Origin: an uncultured Eubacteriales bacterium
Lineage (GTDB): Bacteria > Bacillota > Clostridia > Christensenellales > Aristaeellaceae
Reading direction: 5' to 3'
Length of the DNA: 45,921 nt
Assembly (NCBI GenBank): GCA_902764915.1
Contig: CACWXY010000027.1
Coordinates: 1-45,921, forward strand
Shown: piece after piece, positions 26,231 through 36,000 of the stretch
How the letters are laid out: the number at the start of each line of letters is the position of its first letter
How positions within the stretch are numbered: position 1 is the first letter of the stretch
Program-made: the position numbers and the translations under genes
The notes under the pieces: model-generated
Seen by the model: only the letters and a program-made list of their open reading frames with translations
What the model was told of the DNA's origin: nothing
The model's database searches: none

Positions 26231-27799
26231 ATGACGAAATATCTGCTTCGGCGTCTTCTGCACGGCTTTGTATCAGTGATCATTGTCGTGGTTATCGTGA
26301 TGCTGCTTATCTATTCCTGTCTGGATCGCCAGCTGATTTTTGCACAGGACCCGGTGTATACGCAGTTGGGCAATAACCAGAAAACGGTCTATCAGTACCG
26401 TAAATGGGAAGATTATGGCTATATCGATTATGTTCCGTATGCGGAATGGCTACAATCGCTGGCAGACTCAGGCGAACTGAATGCCGAACAGGTCAGTGCG
26501 CTGGCTGCTTTCGGTCAGAAAGCGACCAGCGATACAGAGGATGTGGCGGCCTATGTGGCTCGTTTTACGGAATACTATGAATCACAGGGATACAGTGTGA
26601 TTCGTCTGGACGCGAAGCTGGCAAAAAAGAAAGTGGCGCCGGGCGGACAGCAGCAGCTGTTTGCCTTTAAGAACAGGCCGCTTTTGGGGCGACTGTGGAA
26701 TTATCTGACGGGCCTTGTCTCCGTTGATAATATCCATTATGTAAAGGAAGACATCGGACAGCGAGGCCTGACATTCACATGGTATGACCCTGCCTATGGA
26801 GGCAATACGCTGTCCCCGGCCATCCTGGGCAATGGTACGCTGCATAAGTATCTTCTGTATATGGACCATCATTTCCCGTTCATTCATCAGAATCTTGCGA
26901 CCATTAATCTGGGAAAATCCTATACGGTTAACTCAGGTGTCGACGTTTTTCAGAGCATGAATGCACCGCAGGGATCCTATGTTTCATCCATGATTACCTA
27001 TCCGTCAGGGCTTACGGAAATGAGTGCGGATGACCTGCACAGCGCTACTTATTCCCCGGGATCCCGAGAGGCAAGCCTGGTCAATAAGGACAGGTTTACT
27101 GATGACTATACCTCCGTGACGACTGTAAAGAATGGACTCAGTCAGATCGGATACTCGTTTGTGATCGGGATTATCTCTGTGGTACTGTCCTATCTTCTCG
27201 GCGTACCGCTGGGTATCATTATGGCAAGGAAGAAAGACCGGCTGATTGACAAGATTGGTACCGTCTATATCGTGTTTATCATTGCGGTTCCTTCCCTGGC
27301 CTATATTTTCCTGTTCAAGGCCATAGGCTATAATCTCGGTCTCCCGACTACCTTTAATATGGATTCCGGAAGCTGGCTGATGTATGTTTTGCCTGTGATT
27401 TCCCTTTCGCTTCCGTCCATAGCGACACTGATGAAGTGGCTGCGTCGGTATATGATTGATCAGATGAATTCTGATTACGTGAAGTTTGCCCGTTCCGGCG
27501 GTCTTTCGGAGCGGGAAATCTTCTCCGGTCATATCCTGAAAAATGCCATCATTCCGCTGGTTCATGGCATTCCAGGAACGGTTCTGGGAGCACTGGTAGG
27601 CGCCATTATTACGGAGCGCGTATATGTGGTACCTGGTGCAGGCAATCTGCTGACCAAAGCGATCAATATGTACGACAATGGTGTGATTGTCGGTGTGACA
27701 CTGTTTTATGCCACGCTGTCGGTCATTTCCATTATTCTGGGCGATGTACTGATGTCCATGGTTGATCCCAGAATTAACTTTACATCGAAGGCGAGGTGA
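26231..27799 (+). CDS. amiC: Ami-type oligopeptide ABC transporter permease with large ectodomain (AmiC)
   Basis: The 522-aa permease matches streptococcal AmiC in length and layout. Helix 1 is at ~11-30, followed by SCLDRQLIFAQDP as in AmiC. A ~275-residue extracellular domain (32-305) includes the conserved HKYLLYMDHHFPFIHQNLATINLGKSYT stretch (205-232), and the permease core starts at ~308. The EAA loop (SDYVKFARSGGLSEREIFSGHILKNAIIP region) and the terminal DPRINF are intact. The ectodomain is therefore a family feature here, not a novelty. The gene overlaps the next by the GTGA at 27796 if the earliest start were used. Confidence 0.93.
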   Translation: MTKYLLRRLLHGFVSVIIVVVIVMLLIYSCLDRQLIFAQDPVYTQLGNNQKTVYQYRKWEDYGYIDYVPYAEWLQSLADSGELNAEQVSALAAFGQKATSDTEDVAAYVARFTEYYESQGYSVIRLDAKLAKKKVAPGGQQQLFAFKNRPLLGRLWNYLTGLVSVDNIHYVKEDIGQRGLTFTWYDPAYGGNTLSPAILGNGTLHKYLLYMDHHFPFIHQNLATINLGKSYTVNSGVDVFQSMNAPQGSYVSSMITYPSGLTEMSADDLHSATYSPGSREASLVNKDRFTDDYTSVTTVKNGLSQIGYSFVIGIISVVLSYLLGVPLGIIMARKKDRLIDKIGTVYIVFIIAVPSLAYIFLFKAIGYNLGLPTTFNMDSGSWLMYVLPVISLSLPSIATLMKWLRRYMIDQMNSDYVKFARSGGLSEREIFSGHILKNAIIPLVHGIPGTVLGALVGAIITERVYVVPGAGNLLTKAINMYDNGVIVGVTLFYATLSVISIILGDVLMSMVDPRINFTSKAR

Positions 27800-27804
27800 C
27801 GAAG

Positions 27805-28785
27805 ATGAGCAATCAGACAATGATCGATCTTTCAGATCTGCATATGAGTGAGGAAGAACTGTTTGCTCATGTAGACCATAGTAGTCTTGAGTCGGAGAAG
27901 ATTACAGCGCCAAGATATTCCTATTGGAAGAGTGTATTCCGTGTTTTCTTCAGAAAGCGCATCAATATTGTGATACTGACGCTGTTTGCAGTTATATTTG
28001 CATTTACGTATATCTATCCCGCCCTGGTTCAGTATGATCCGTTCCAGAATCTGATGGATTCTTCTGCCAAGCATCTGCTTCCGCAGCAGGCGATAAGCAA
28101 GTTCGGACGGAGCATACACTGGATTCTGGGAACAGGCGCATCGGGCCAGTCCACCTTTGATGCTGTCTGGTTTGGAAGCCGCATTTCAATTACCATGGCT
28201 TTCATCTGCGCACTGATTAACATGACAGTAGGTATCATTATCGGTTCCGTCTGGGGTTTCTCCAAGAAGGTTGATATTGTCATGATGGAAGTGTACAACA
28301 TTATAGGCAATGTCCCCTATATTCTGTTCATTTCCGTTCTGGTACTTATCTTTTCTGCAGGATTCTGGACCATGGTATTTGCCCTGACCATCACAGGATG
28401 GCTGAGTATCGCATATTTTATTCGAACGCAGGTCATTATTATCCGTGACAGAGAGTATAATCTGGCATCCCGCTGCCTGGGCACTCCGATTCTTCGCATT
28501 GCTATGAAGAACATTCTGCCCTTCATGACATCCGTGATAGTAACCCTGGCAGCGACGGAAATACCTTCTTACATCTCCTATGAAGTGTTCCTTTCCTATA
28601 TTGGCATGGGCATGTCTGATATGTCGCTGGGACGTCTCATTTATCAGGCGGAAAACGCGATGCTTACGCCCGGATGGCAGTTCGAATTCTGGTCACCGGT
28701 AGCGGTTGCTTCCATCATAACTGTCGTGCTGTATGTGGTAGGTCAGAATCTGGGCGATGCTTCGGATCCCAGAACTCATATGTGA
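27805..28785 (+). CDS. amiD: Ami-type oligopeptide ABC transporter permease (AmiD)
   Basis: The 326-aa permease matches AmiD throughout: APRYSYWKSVFRVFFRKR before helix 1, GTGASGQSTFDAVWFGSRISI after it, VDIVMMEVYNIIGNVPYIL, EYNLASRCLGTPILRI as the EAA loop, and the end VGQNLGDASDPRTHM. No extra domain is inserted, in contrast to the OppC of operon 1. ATG at 27805 is preferred to the GTG at 27796 because GAGGTG (27793-27798) lies six bases upstream of the ATG. A ~50-residue cytoplasmic N-terminus precedes helix 1. Confidence 0.93.
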   Translation: MSNQTMIDLSDLHMSEEELFAHVDHSSLESEKITAPRYSYWKSVFRVFFRKRINIVILTLFAVIFAFTYIYPALVQYDPFQNLMDSSAKHLLPQQAISKFGRSIHWILGTGASGQSTFDAVWFGSRISITMAFICALINMTVGIIIGSVWGFSKKVDIVMMEVYNIIGNVPYILFISVLVLIFSAGFWTMVFALTITGWLSIAYFIRTQVIIIRDREYNLASRCLGTPILRIAMKNILPFMTSVIVTLAATEIPSYISYEVFLSYIGMGMSDMSLGRLIYQAENAMLTPGWQFEFWSPVAVASIITVVLYVVGQNLGDASDPRTHM

Positions 28786-28793
28786 GGTGCGGC

Positions 28794-30542
28794 ATGGAGA
28801 AAAGTAAAGTATTGCTTTCAGTCAAGGATCTGGTAGTGAAGTTCCGTGTGCGCGGACGTATCCTGACGGCCATACGCGGTGTGTCCCTGGATATTCTGGA
28901 AGATGAATGCATTGCAGTGGTAGGGGAGAGCGGTTCGGGAAAATCCGTATTTACCAAGACATTTGCCGGCATGCTGGACGGCAACGGGTTTATTGATCAG
29001 GGCGAGATAATCTTTGATGATCCGGAACTGGCGGATACGGCTGTGCCCTTAAATGCAAAGGGGCGGAGAGTGATTGCAGACGCCGAAAAAAAGCTGGATG
29101 AGTATGCCAGGCTGGAAGCCGGTGCTTCACTCTACAATCGCATAAAGGCCATGGAAAACGAGAAAGAGATGCGTGCTTCCCTCTCTGTGGAGGAGGAAGA
29201 AGAATGGGATCAGAAGATCAGCGAGCTTGTTTTTCAGCGCACGGAGCTTTTTAATCTCAAACAGACCATGGACCCTGGAAAAGAGAAGGACAGGATCCGG
29301 GAGACCGTGCGCAAGATTGAGGCCATGGATGCCAGGGTGAAATCTCTGCAGCGGGAAAAGGCGCAGCAGATAAAGGAACGCAAGGCAGGTGCTGAGAAAG
29401 ATACGGCATGGCAGCAGCAGTGGAAAGAGCGCTATGATAGTGCGCAGAAACAGTATCATGAAGCGATCAGCCACCCGATTACCGATAAGCAAAGAGAACG
29501 CAACCGTATTCTGGCAAAGGAAATCTGGCTGTCCATTGGAAGATACGGAACACTGAAGCAGAACCGCTGCGAGAGACAACTGCTGAAACAGCTGCGTGGC
29601 GCCATGCAGACAGGTATTGCGCTTGATGATGAGAAATGCCGCAACAGTGTGTTTGAGCCGGTGACATTCCGTGTCCGCTATCTGGATGAAACGGCGGAAA
29701 CACTGCATGGAACCTGCGTGATTAACTTGGCGCAGATCAAGGATCCGACAGACTGGACAAAGATCCGAGGCACACGCATTGCTACAGTTTTCCAGGATCC
29801 CATGACCAGCCTGAACCCGATTATAACGATCGGCAAACAGATTACGTCCGTGATTATCAAGCATCAGCAGTGCAGCGAGATAGAAGCGCGCAAGCGCGCC
29901 TTGGAACTGATGATGAAAGTGGGCATTCCAAATGCGGAAAAGCGTTTTGATGATTACCCGTTCCAGTATTCCGGCGGTATGCGGCAACGCATAGTTATTG
30001 CGATTGCCCTGTCATGTCAGCCGAAAATCCTGATCTGCGATGAACCGACAACTGCATTGGATGTGACGATCCAGGCACAGATCCTGAAACTTCTCAAAGA
30101 TCTCCAGAAAGAGTTCAACTATACGATTGTCTTTATCACTCATGACCTGGGGGTTGTGGCGAATATGGCAGACCGAGTAGCTGTCATGTATGCAGGCCAG
30201 ATCGTGGAGTATGGATTGGTGGAAGAAGTGTTCTATGATCCCAGGCACCCCTATACATGGGCGCTTCTTTCTTCTCTTCCGCAGCTGGCACAGAAGAATA
30301 CCGAGCTTTACTCGATAACGGGCACTCCGCCGTCATTGTACAATAAAATTGTGGGCGATCCGTTTGCCCCACGGAATCCTTATTGTATGAAGATTGATAC
30401 GCTGAAAGAGCCGCCCATGTTCCAGGTCAGTGATACACATTTCGCGAAAACCTGGCTGGAAGATCCCCGGTCACCCAAAGTCAGCAAACCGGAGATTATT
30501 GAGAACATCCACGAAAAACTGATTGAAGCTTTCAATATTTAG
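28794..30542 (+). CDS. amiE: Ami-type ABC transporter ATPase (AmiE) with a ~240-residue coiled-coil insert
   Basis: The 582-aa ATPase matches AmiE (usually ~355 aa) except for a large insert. Walker A GESGSGKS is at 44-51, the Q-loop Q334 ([11 protein letters not shown]), signature YSGGMRQR 392-399, Walker B ILICDE 412-417 and the switch H450. Walker A to Q-loop is ~283 residues instead of ~50. The added part (about 78-320) is very rich in K, E, Q and R, with long predicted helices ([36 protein letters not shown]), then a less charged, beta-like end (~285-315). The C-terminus ([20 protein letters not shown]) is AmiE-like and lacks the cysteine cluster, as usual for this type. GAGGTG precedes the ATG. 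Confidence 0.93.
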   Translation: MEKSKVLLSVKDLVVKFRVRGRILTAIRGVSLDILEDECIAVVGESGSGKSVFTKTFAGMLDGNGFIDQGEIIFDDPELADTAVPLNAKGRRVIADAEKKLDEYARLEAGASLYNRIKAMENEKEMRASLSVEEEEEWDQKISELVFQRTELFNLKQTMDPGKEKDRIRETVRKIEAMDARVKSLQREKAQQIKERKAGAEKDTAWQQQWKERYDSAQKQYHEAISHPITDKQRERNRILAKEIWLSIGRYGTLKQNRCERQLLKQLRGAMQTGIALDDEKCRNSVFEPVTFRVRYLDETAETLHGTCVINLAQIKDPTDWTKIRGTRIATVFQDPMTSLNPIITIGKQITSVIIKHQQCSEIEARKRALELMMKVGIPNAEKRFDDYPFQYSGGMRQRIVIAIALSCQPKILICDEPTTALDVTIQAQILKLLKDLQKEFNYTIVFITHDLGVVANMADRVAVMYAGQIVEYGLVEEVFYDPRHPYTWALLSSLPQLAQKNTELYSITGTPPSLYNKIVGDPFAPRNPYCMKIDTLKEPPMFQVSDTHFAKTWLEDPRSPKVSKPEIIENIHEKLIEAFNI

Positions 30543-30553
30543 GAGGAACCGCT

Positions 30554-31843
30554 GTGGCTGATATGCAGACCAAAATTGCTTCCCATTTGCCGGAGCACGG
30601 CCCTATCAATGAGGACGGTCGCGAGGTTCTCCTGTCCCTGCATAATGTCGATATTACCTTTGGAAAAGATGACAATGCGGTCAGAGCCGTAAAAAATGCC
30701 TCCTTTGATATCTTTAAGGGGGAAACGTTCTCTCTGGTAGGCGAGTCAGGATCCGGCAAGACCACGATCGGACGGGCTGTGATTCGTGTGAATCCCTGTG
30801 CAGCAGGAGAAATCTGCTACAAGGGTGTGAGAATATCCGGAAAAATACCAAGGTCTCTGGATAAGGAAGTTATCCGTAACATTCAGATGGTATTCCAGGA
30901 TCCTGCCGCATCGCTCAACGAACGGGCGACGGTGGATTATATCATTTCCGAAGGCCTGTATAATTTTCATCTGTATGAAAATGAAGCCGACCGCGTGAAG
31001 AAAGTCGAAACCATGATTGATGAGGTCGGATTGCTTCCTGAGCATCTGACACGTTATCCGCATGAGTTCTCCGGCGGACAGAGACAGCGCATTGGCCTGG
31101 CCCGAGCGATGGTCATGGAACCGGAACTGGTCATTGCCGACGAACCGATTTCCGCACTGGATGTATCGATTCGTGCACAGGTTTTGAACCTGCTGAAGAA
31201 ATTCCAGCGGGAGCGCAATGTCACTTATCTGTTTATTGCGCATGACCTTTCCATTGTGCGTTTTATTTCGGACCGTATCGCCGTGATTTATAAAGGGGAT
31301 ATTGTCGAAATCGCAGAGACAGACGAACTGTTTAATTATCCATTACATCCGTATACACGCTCTCTGATTTCGGCAATTCCTATTCCCGATCCGAAACTGG
31401 AAAAGCATAAAGTACTGTTTACCTATGATCCATCGGTCCATGATTACAGTGTGGAAAAGCCGGCACTTACAGACATTGGCCATGAGCATTTTGTATTCGG
31501 AAATGCAAAAGAAATTGAAGAATACAAAGCAATCCGGGAAAAAGGCGTTCCTCTGAAATCCATTACGATTCTTCCGGACGATGAGGAAGAGCCTTCCAGT
31601 ATTGCTGACGTTCAGATTGATGAAGATTTCCTGAAAGCCCCGGTGCATGACACCGGCAGCATATGGCTTGCGGTTCTTGCGTTCTTTCTGCCGATTCTGG
31701 GACTGGCAGGGGCTCTGCTGTTTAAAAAATACCACCATTTCAGGAACTACAGGATGTGTAAGAAGGGGACAATCGCCGGTTTCGCCGTGCTTGGCGTGAT
31801 TCTGCTGATTTTCTTCCTGTTCCTTATCTTGGCGGTGATATAG
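30554..31843 (+). CDS. amiF: Ami-type ABC transporter ATPase (AmiF) with a C-terminal two-helix membrane anchor
   Basis: The ATPase part (1-~310) is standard: Walker A GESGSGKT (63-70), Q-loop Q115 ([11 protein letters not shown]), signature FSGGQRQR (172-179), Walker B LVIADE and H230 (FIAHDLS). AmiF normally ends near residue 310. Here a ~50-residue acidic linker (PDDEEEP) leads to two hydrophobic helices (~369-390 and ~406-428) with a basic loop between them ([14 protein letters not shown]). A nucleotide-binding subunit of an importer with its own membrane hairpin is unusual. The start is GTG at 30554, seven bases after AGGAGG; the ATG at 30563 would be too far. Its stop shares a base with the next start (TAGTG). 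Confidence 0.93.
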   Translation: MADMQTKIASHLPEHGPINEDGREVLLSLHNVDITFGKDDNAVRAVKNASFDIFKGETFSLVGESGSGKTTIGRAVIRVNPCAAGEICYKGVRISGKIPRSLDKEVIRNIQMVFQDPAASLNERATVDYIISEGLYNFHLYENEADRVKKVETMIDEVGLLPEHLTRYPHEFSGGQRQRIGLARAMVMEPELVIADEPISALDVSIRAQVLNLLKKFQRERNVTYLFIAHDLSIVRFISDRIAVIYKGDIVEIAETDELFNYPLHPYTRSLISAIPIPDPKLEKHKVLFTYDPSVHDYSVEKPALTDIGHEHFVFGNAKEIEEYKAIREKGVPLKSITILPDDEEEPSSIADVQIDEDFLKAPVHDTGSIWLAVLAFFLPILGLAGALLFKKYHHFRNYRMCKKGTIAGFAVLGVILLIFFLFLILAVI

Positions 31844-33015
31844 TGAAAAGACGGACTGAAGATACTTCTCCTGTTTTTGTAGAGGAGAAGAATGTCCGCT
31901 TGCGTGTGATGTTTTTTGCGATAGCCCTGGCGATTGCCGTCGGGGCTTTCGCATTTGGTATTTATCATATCCTGCATGCGGACAGTGGCTGGACAGTTAT
32001 TGAAGCGGATAAGGGGAGCGGCCTGAGCTGTGCGGACGATTTTGTGCTGCAGTATAAGCTGGGTGAGCGGAACCGATCTGCGACTACGGAGCGCAAGGCA
32101 ATTGCAGCGGCGTATACAAGAGGCTGCGTGCTTGGCTGGCAATTGATGACGCCCCATGCATCGATTGCAGACACTGTGAATATATGGTGGCTCAATCATC
32201 ATCCCAACGAAACGACACAGGTGCATCCTATGCTCTATCAGGCCATGGAAGCAAGTCTGAAAAGCGGACCCTGGCTTTATCTGGGACCTCTGTATGAACT
32301 GGCAGATGCGCTGATGGCCAGCGAGAGTGATGAGGAAGCAGCGGCTTATGATCCGCGACTGGATGCGGACAGTCATGTGTTCCGTGAATGCGTAATGGAG
32401 ATGATTCTCAGCGGAGATGCGATCTCGCTGGAACTGCTGGGGAATGACACGGTACGCCTCAATGTATCAGATGAATATCTGGCTTTTGCTGACAATTGGG
32501 GCGTTACGCGCTTTATTGATTTTTCCTGGCAGAAGAATGCGTGGATTACAGACTGGATTGCGGACATGCTGGAAGAAGAGGGCTATACAGACTATGTATT
32601 GACCTGCAGGCAAGGTTTTGTCAGAGGCTGCAGTGAGGAGCCCTTCATCTATCAGATGTATGCGTGGCAGAATGGTGAGCTGGTCCCGAACGTTCGCATT
32701 CCTTACAGCGGAAAAGTTGGAGCTGTACATTTGCGAGCGTTCCCTCTGGAAACGAGCAGGTCCTACTATGTCTATAGAAGCGGTGCCATAAGGACGCTGT
32801 TTCTTTCCTTGGAAGATGGACTGGATACATGCAGTGCAGAACAGATTCTTGCTTTTGCTCAGAACCAGTCATGCACGGAAATGTTCCTGAAAATGCTGCC
32901 TCTCTGGATCTGTGATACCTGGACGGAAGACATGATGGAAATACTCCAATCCCTGTCAGATGTATATTATCTGGCGCACAGCGGTATGTATGAGACGAAC
33001 GCCGCGGTTCCCTGA
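31843..33015 (+). CDS. Membrane-anchored extracytoplasmic protein, possibly a degenerate ApbE-like domain
   Basis: The 390-aa protein has one N-terminal helix (~20-44) and an outside domain. The order of segments recalls ApbE, the FMN transferase: HPMLYQAMEASLKSGPWLYLG (128-148) at the place of the HPLL...GAFDPT part, TVRLNVSD (203-210) followed by FIDFSWQKNAWITDWIADMLE (224-244) at the LDFGAIAKGYAAD part, and YVLTCRQGF for the next strand. The residues that bind flavin and Mg (AKGYAxD, HIIDPRTG) are absent, so FMN transfer is unlikely. The similarity is weak, and the assignment is tentative. GTG start overlaps the amiF stop (TAGTG). It is the last gene of operon 2. Confidence 0.75.
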   Translation: MKRRTEDTSPVFVEEKNVRLRVMFFAIALAIAVGAFAFGIYHILHADSGWTVIEADKGSGLSCADDFVLQYKLGERNRSATTERKAIAAAYTRGCVLGWQLMTPHASIADTVNIWWLNHHPNETTQVHPMLYQAMEASLKSGPWLYLGPLYELADALMASESDEEAAAYDPRLDADSHVFRECVMEMILSGDAISLELLGNDTVRLNVSDEYLAFADNWGVTRFIDFSWQKNAWITDWIADMLEEEGYTDYVLTCRQGFVRGCSEEPFIYQMYAWQNGELVPNVRIPYSGKVGAVHLRAFPLETSRSYYVYRSGAIRTLFLSLEDGLDTCSAEQILAFAQNQSCTEMFLKMLPLWICDTWTEDMMEILQSLSDVYYLAHSGMYETNAAVP

Positions 33016-33027
33016 ATAGATACATGC

Positions 33028-33067
33028 AAAAATCCCCTGCCAGGATGTAACCTGACTGGGGATTTTT
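33028..33067. terminator. Convergent bidirectional terminator
   Basis: AAAAATCCCC (33028-33037) pairs with GGGGATTTTT (33058-33067), with an inner CAGG/CCTG stem. It lies between the stop of the operon 2 last gene and the stop of the convergent giant gene, and serves both. Confidence 0.9.
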
Positions 33068-33069
33068 GA

Positions 33070-36000
33070 TCAGGATGCTTTCGATGCATCCTCGGAGAGA
33101 ATTTCGTTGCCTTCTGTGTCCAGGCGAATTTCGCGAACCAGTTCACCGTCATCTGAATAGTCTCGCTGGATCTGTGCATATCCATCAGGGCAGAGGACAG
33201 GCTGATTCTGCGCGTCCAAATACTGTTCGTGAATCAAATGTCCCTTGTCGTCATATGCGTTCAGACGCATCGCATAGCCATCGACACTTTCTGTCAGCAT
33301 GCCGGACTTGGCAAGGTAAGCTTCTGAGAGCAGCTGTCCCTTTTCATTATATTCACGTTCTACTACATGGTAGCCCTTGCTGCAATCGGTCGCTTCGTTA
33401 TTTTCATCATAGTAGGTTTCCCGGATGACTTTTTTGCCTGTGTTATAGAGCCGCTCTACCTTTGCATAACCTGCCTTACATGCAATCAGTGCGCCATCGG
33501 GACCATAATAGCGCTCTGTCTGGATGTTGCCGTTTTCGTCATAGCTCATTTCGCAGGCTGTATAGGTATTACCAATTGCGATGGGCTGACCATCGGCGTC
33601 AAACCAGGCCTTATAGGTAACCTGCTTCTTCTCGTTATAGGTCTGATGGATTTCGGCATAACCGTCCTTGCAGGGAACATGCTGTCCCAGTCCATCTGTA
33701 TAGATTTCAGTCAGCACATTGCCCGCATCGTCCAGTGTACGGAGTTTTTCGGCATAGCCTGCAGCGACAGTGTAAGGCGTGCCGTCTGCGTTCTGGTAGG
33801 CTTCCTGGATCATCCGGTCCTTTGCAAGGAAAGTCCGTTTGCGAATGACATAGCCTGCTTTGCAGGGCGTGGGCTGACCATCGCCGTCCAGATACGTTTC
33901 AGATGCGACATTCCCGAAATCGTCATAGGATCGGTCTACAGCAGCATACAGATCTTTCAGCGGGAGGGGATTGCCTTCCTCATCAAACCAGGCCTCATGC
34001 ACAACCTGCTTCTTTTCGTTATAGGCCTTGTCAATGCGTGCATAGCCGGAGGAGCACCGTACAGGCTGGTTGTTTCCGTCAAGATAGGATTCTGAGAGAA
34101 TATTTCCGGCTTCGTCGAGAACACGCTCTTTGACGGCATACAGTGAGGAAAGCACAAAGGGCTGCGACTGCGTGTCGAAATAGGCCTCATGGATCATACG
34201 GTCTTTTGCTTCGAAAAGGCGGCGAACTTCGGCATATCCAGCTTTACAGGCTGTCCTTTCACTTTCAGCGTCATAATAGATCTCGGAAACGACATTTCCA
34301 AAAGTGTCATAGGTTCTGTCAACGGCAACATATACATCCTTCACAGCGAGCGGATGTCCGTCCGCATCGAACCATGCCTCGTGGATAACCTGCTTCTGAT
34401 CATTATATGCTTTTTCAATGCGTGCATAGCCGGAAGAGGAGAGCACGTTTTCCCCGTCAGATCCCAGATACTGTTCCATAATCACATTTCCGACAGCGTC
34501 CAGGGTGCGTTCTTTGACGGCATATCCGGCAGAGAGCACATAAGGCGTATGATCGGGTGTAAAGTAGGCTTCCCTTGTCAGTTGATCCTTGGCGATATAT
34601 TCACGTTCGACAGTGGCATAGCCGGCTTTGCAGGCAATTCGTTCACCGCTGGTTCCGAAGTAGTTTTCGCTGCTGACGTTTCCAAAGGCATCAAACGTGC
34701 GCTCGACAGCGGCATAGGTATCTTTGGGTGCCACAGGAAGCCCGCTTTCGTCAAACCATGCTTCCCGGATGACCTGCTGGCTGCTGTTGTAGGTACGCTT
34801 TACCTCAGCGTAACCTGCAGTGGAGGCAATCGGCTGGCCGTCTGTATCCAGATACCATTCATGGATAACATTGCCCGCACTGTCGAGCTCACGCAGACGC
34901 GCAGCATAACCATTGCTGCACAGGATCGGTGTATGATCTGTGTCGTAATAGTGTTCTTCCAGCAGCTGACTCTTGGCCTGATAAAGACGCTCTACGAAAG
35001 CATAGCCATTCTTGCAGCATATGGGCTGATCATCTGCGTCCAGATAGGCTTCGCTGTCAGTATTGCCAAAGCTGTCAAAAGTACGAAGGACCGTAGCAAA
35101 GGTATCACTCGGTGCAAGGGGAGAAAGATCTACATCCAGGTACGACTCCCGAATCACCTGCTTAGTATCGTTATAGGTCCTGCGGACAGCGTGGTAATGG
35201 TTATTGGAAAGAACCGGATTCTCTTCTGTATCCAGATATTTTTCCAATATCACATTACCGGCATCATCCAGTTCCCGCACAAGTACGTGTATACCGGTGT
35301 TGCGCAGTACAGGTTCATCCAAAAGACCGAAATACCGCTGTTCGATAAGCCTGTCCTTTGCTGCATAAGTGCTGCGGATGCCGGCATAGCCCTCCTTGAG
35401 CAGGATTGGCTGTCCGTCTGCCCCGAAATAGTGCTCTTCACACACGTTTCCGAAGCTGTCATAGGTACGGCTTACGGCACAGTGCAGATTTTTGACAGCT
35501 TTCGGTGCACCGTTTTCATCAAACCAGGCTTCATAGATCATCTGTTTCTTTTCATTATAGGTGCGCCGGACTTCAGCATATCCATCCGTGGACAGGACAG
35601 GGTTTTCATTCACATCCATATAGCGGTCGTGTATGGGGTTTCCGTTTTCGTCGCTTTCCCGTACCAGTACAGCGTAGCCTTTGCCGGCAGGAACGAGTCT
35701 GCCGTCAGACCCGAAGTAGCGCTCTTCGGCCAGAACGCCCTTGGCGATATAGACGCGACGGAGCTCAGCAAAACCGTTATTGCAGGGGATGAGCTGGTTG
35801 TCTCCGTCAAAGTAGGCTTCCCATGTGATATTCCCGAACTCGTCATAATCGCGCCGCACCTGACAATAGGTGTCCTTGATCGGAATCGGAGCGCCGTCAG
35901 CGTCCCACCAGCTTTCCATAATCACCTGCTTATTGTCATCAAAGGCACGGCGGATTTCCGCATATCCGGCTGTGGACGCAATGGGCTGCTTTTGGGTATC

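Noticed and set aside
26231..27799. The large ectodomain of the AmiC permease as a novel insert
   Set aside because: Streptococcal AmiC has the same ectodomain with the same conserved stretches, so it is a family feature.
30362..30542. Loss of the iron-sulfur cysteine cluster in the operon 2 ATPases
   Set aside because: AmiE and AmiF types normally lack it, so this is subfamily, not loss.
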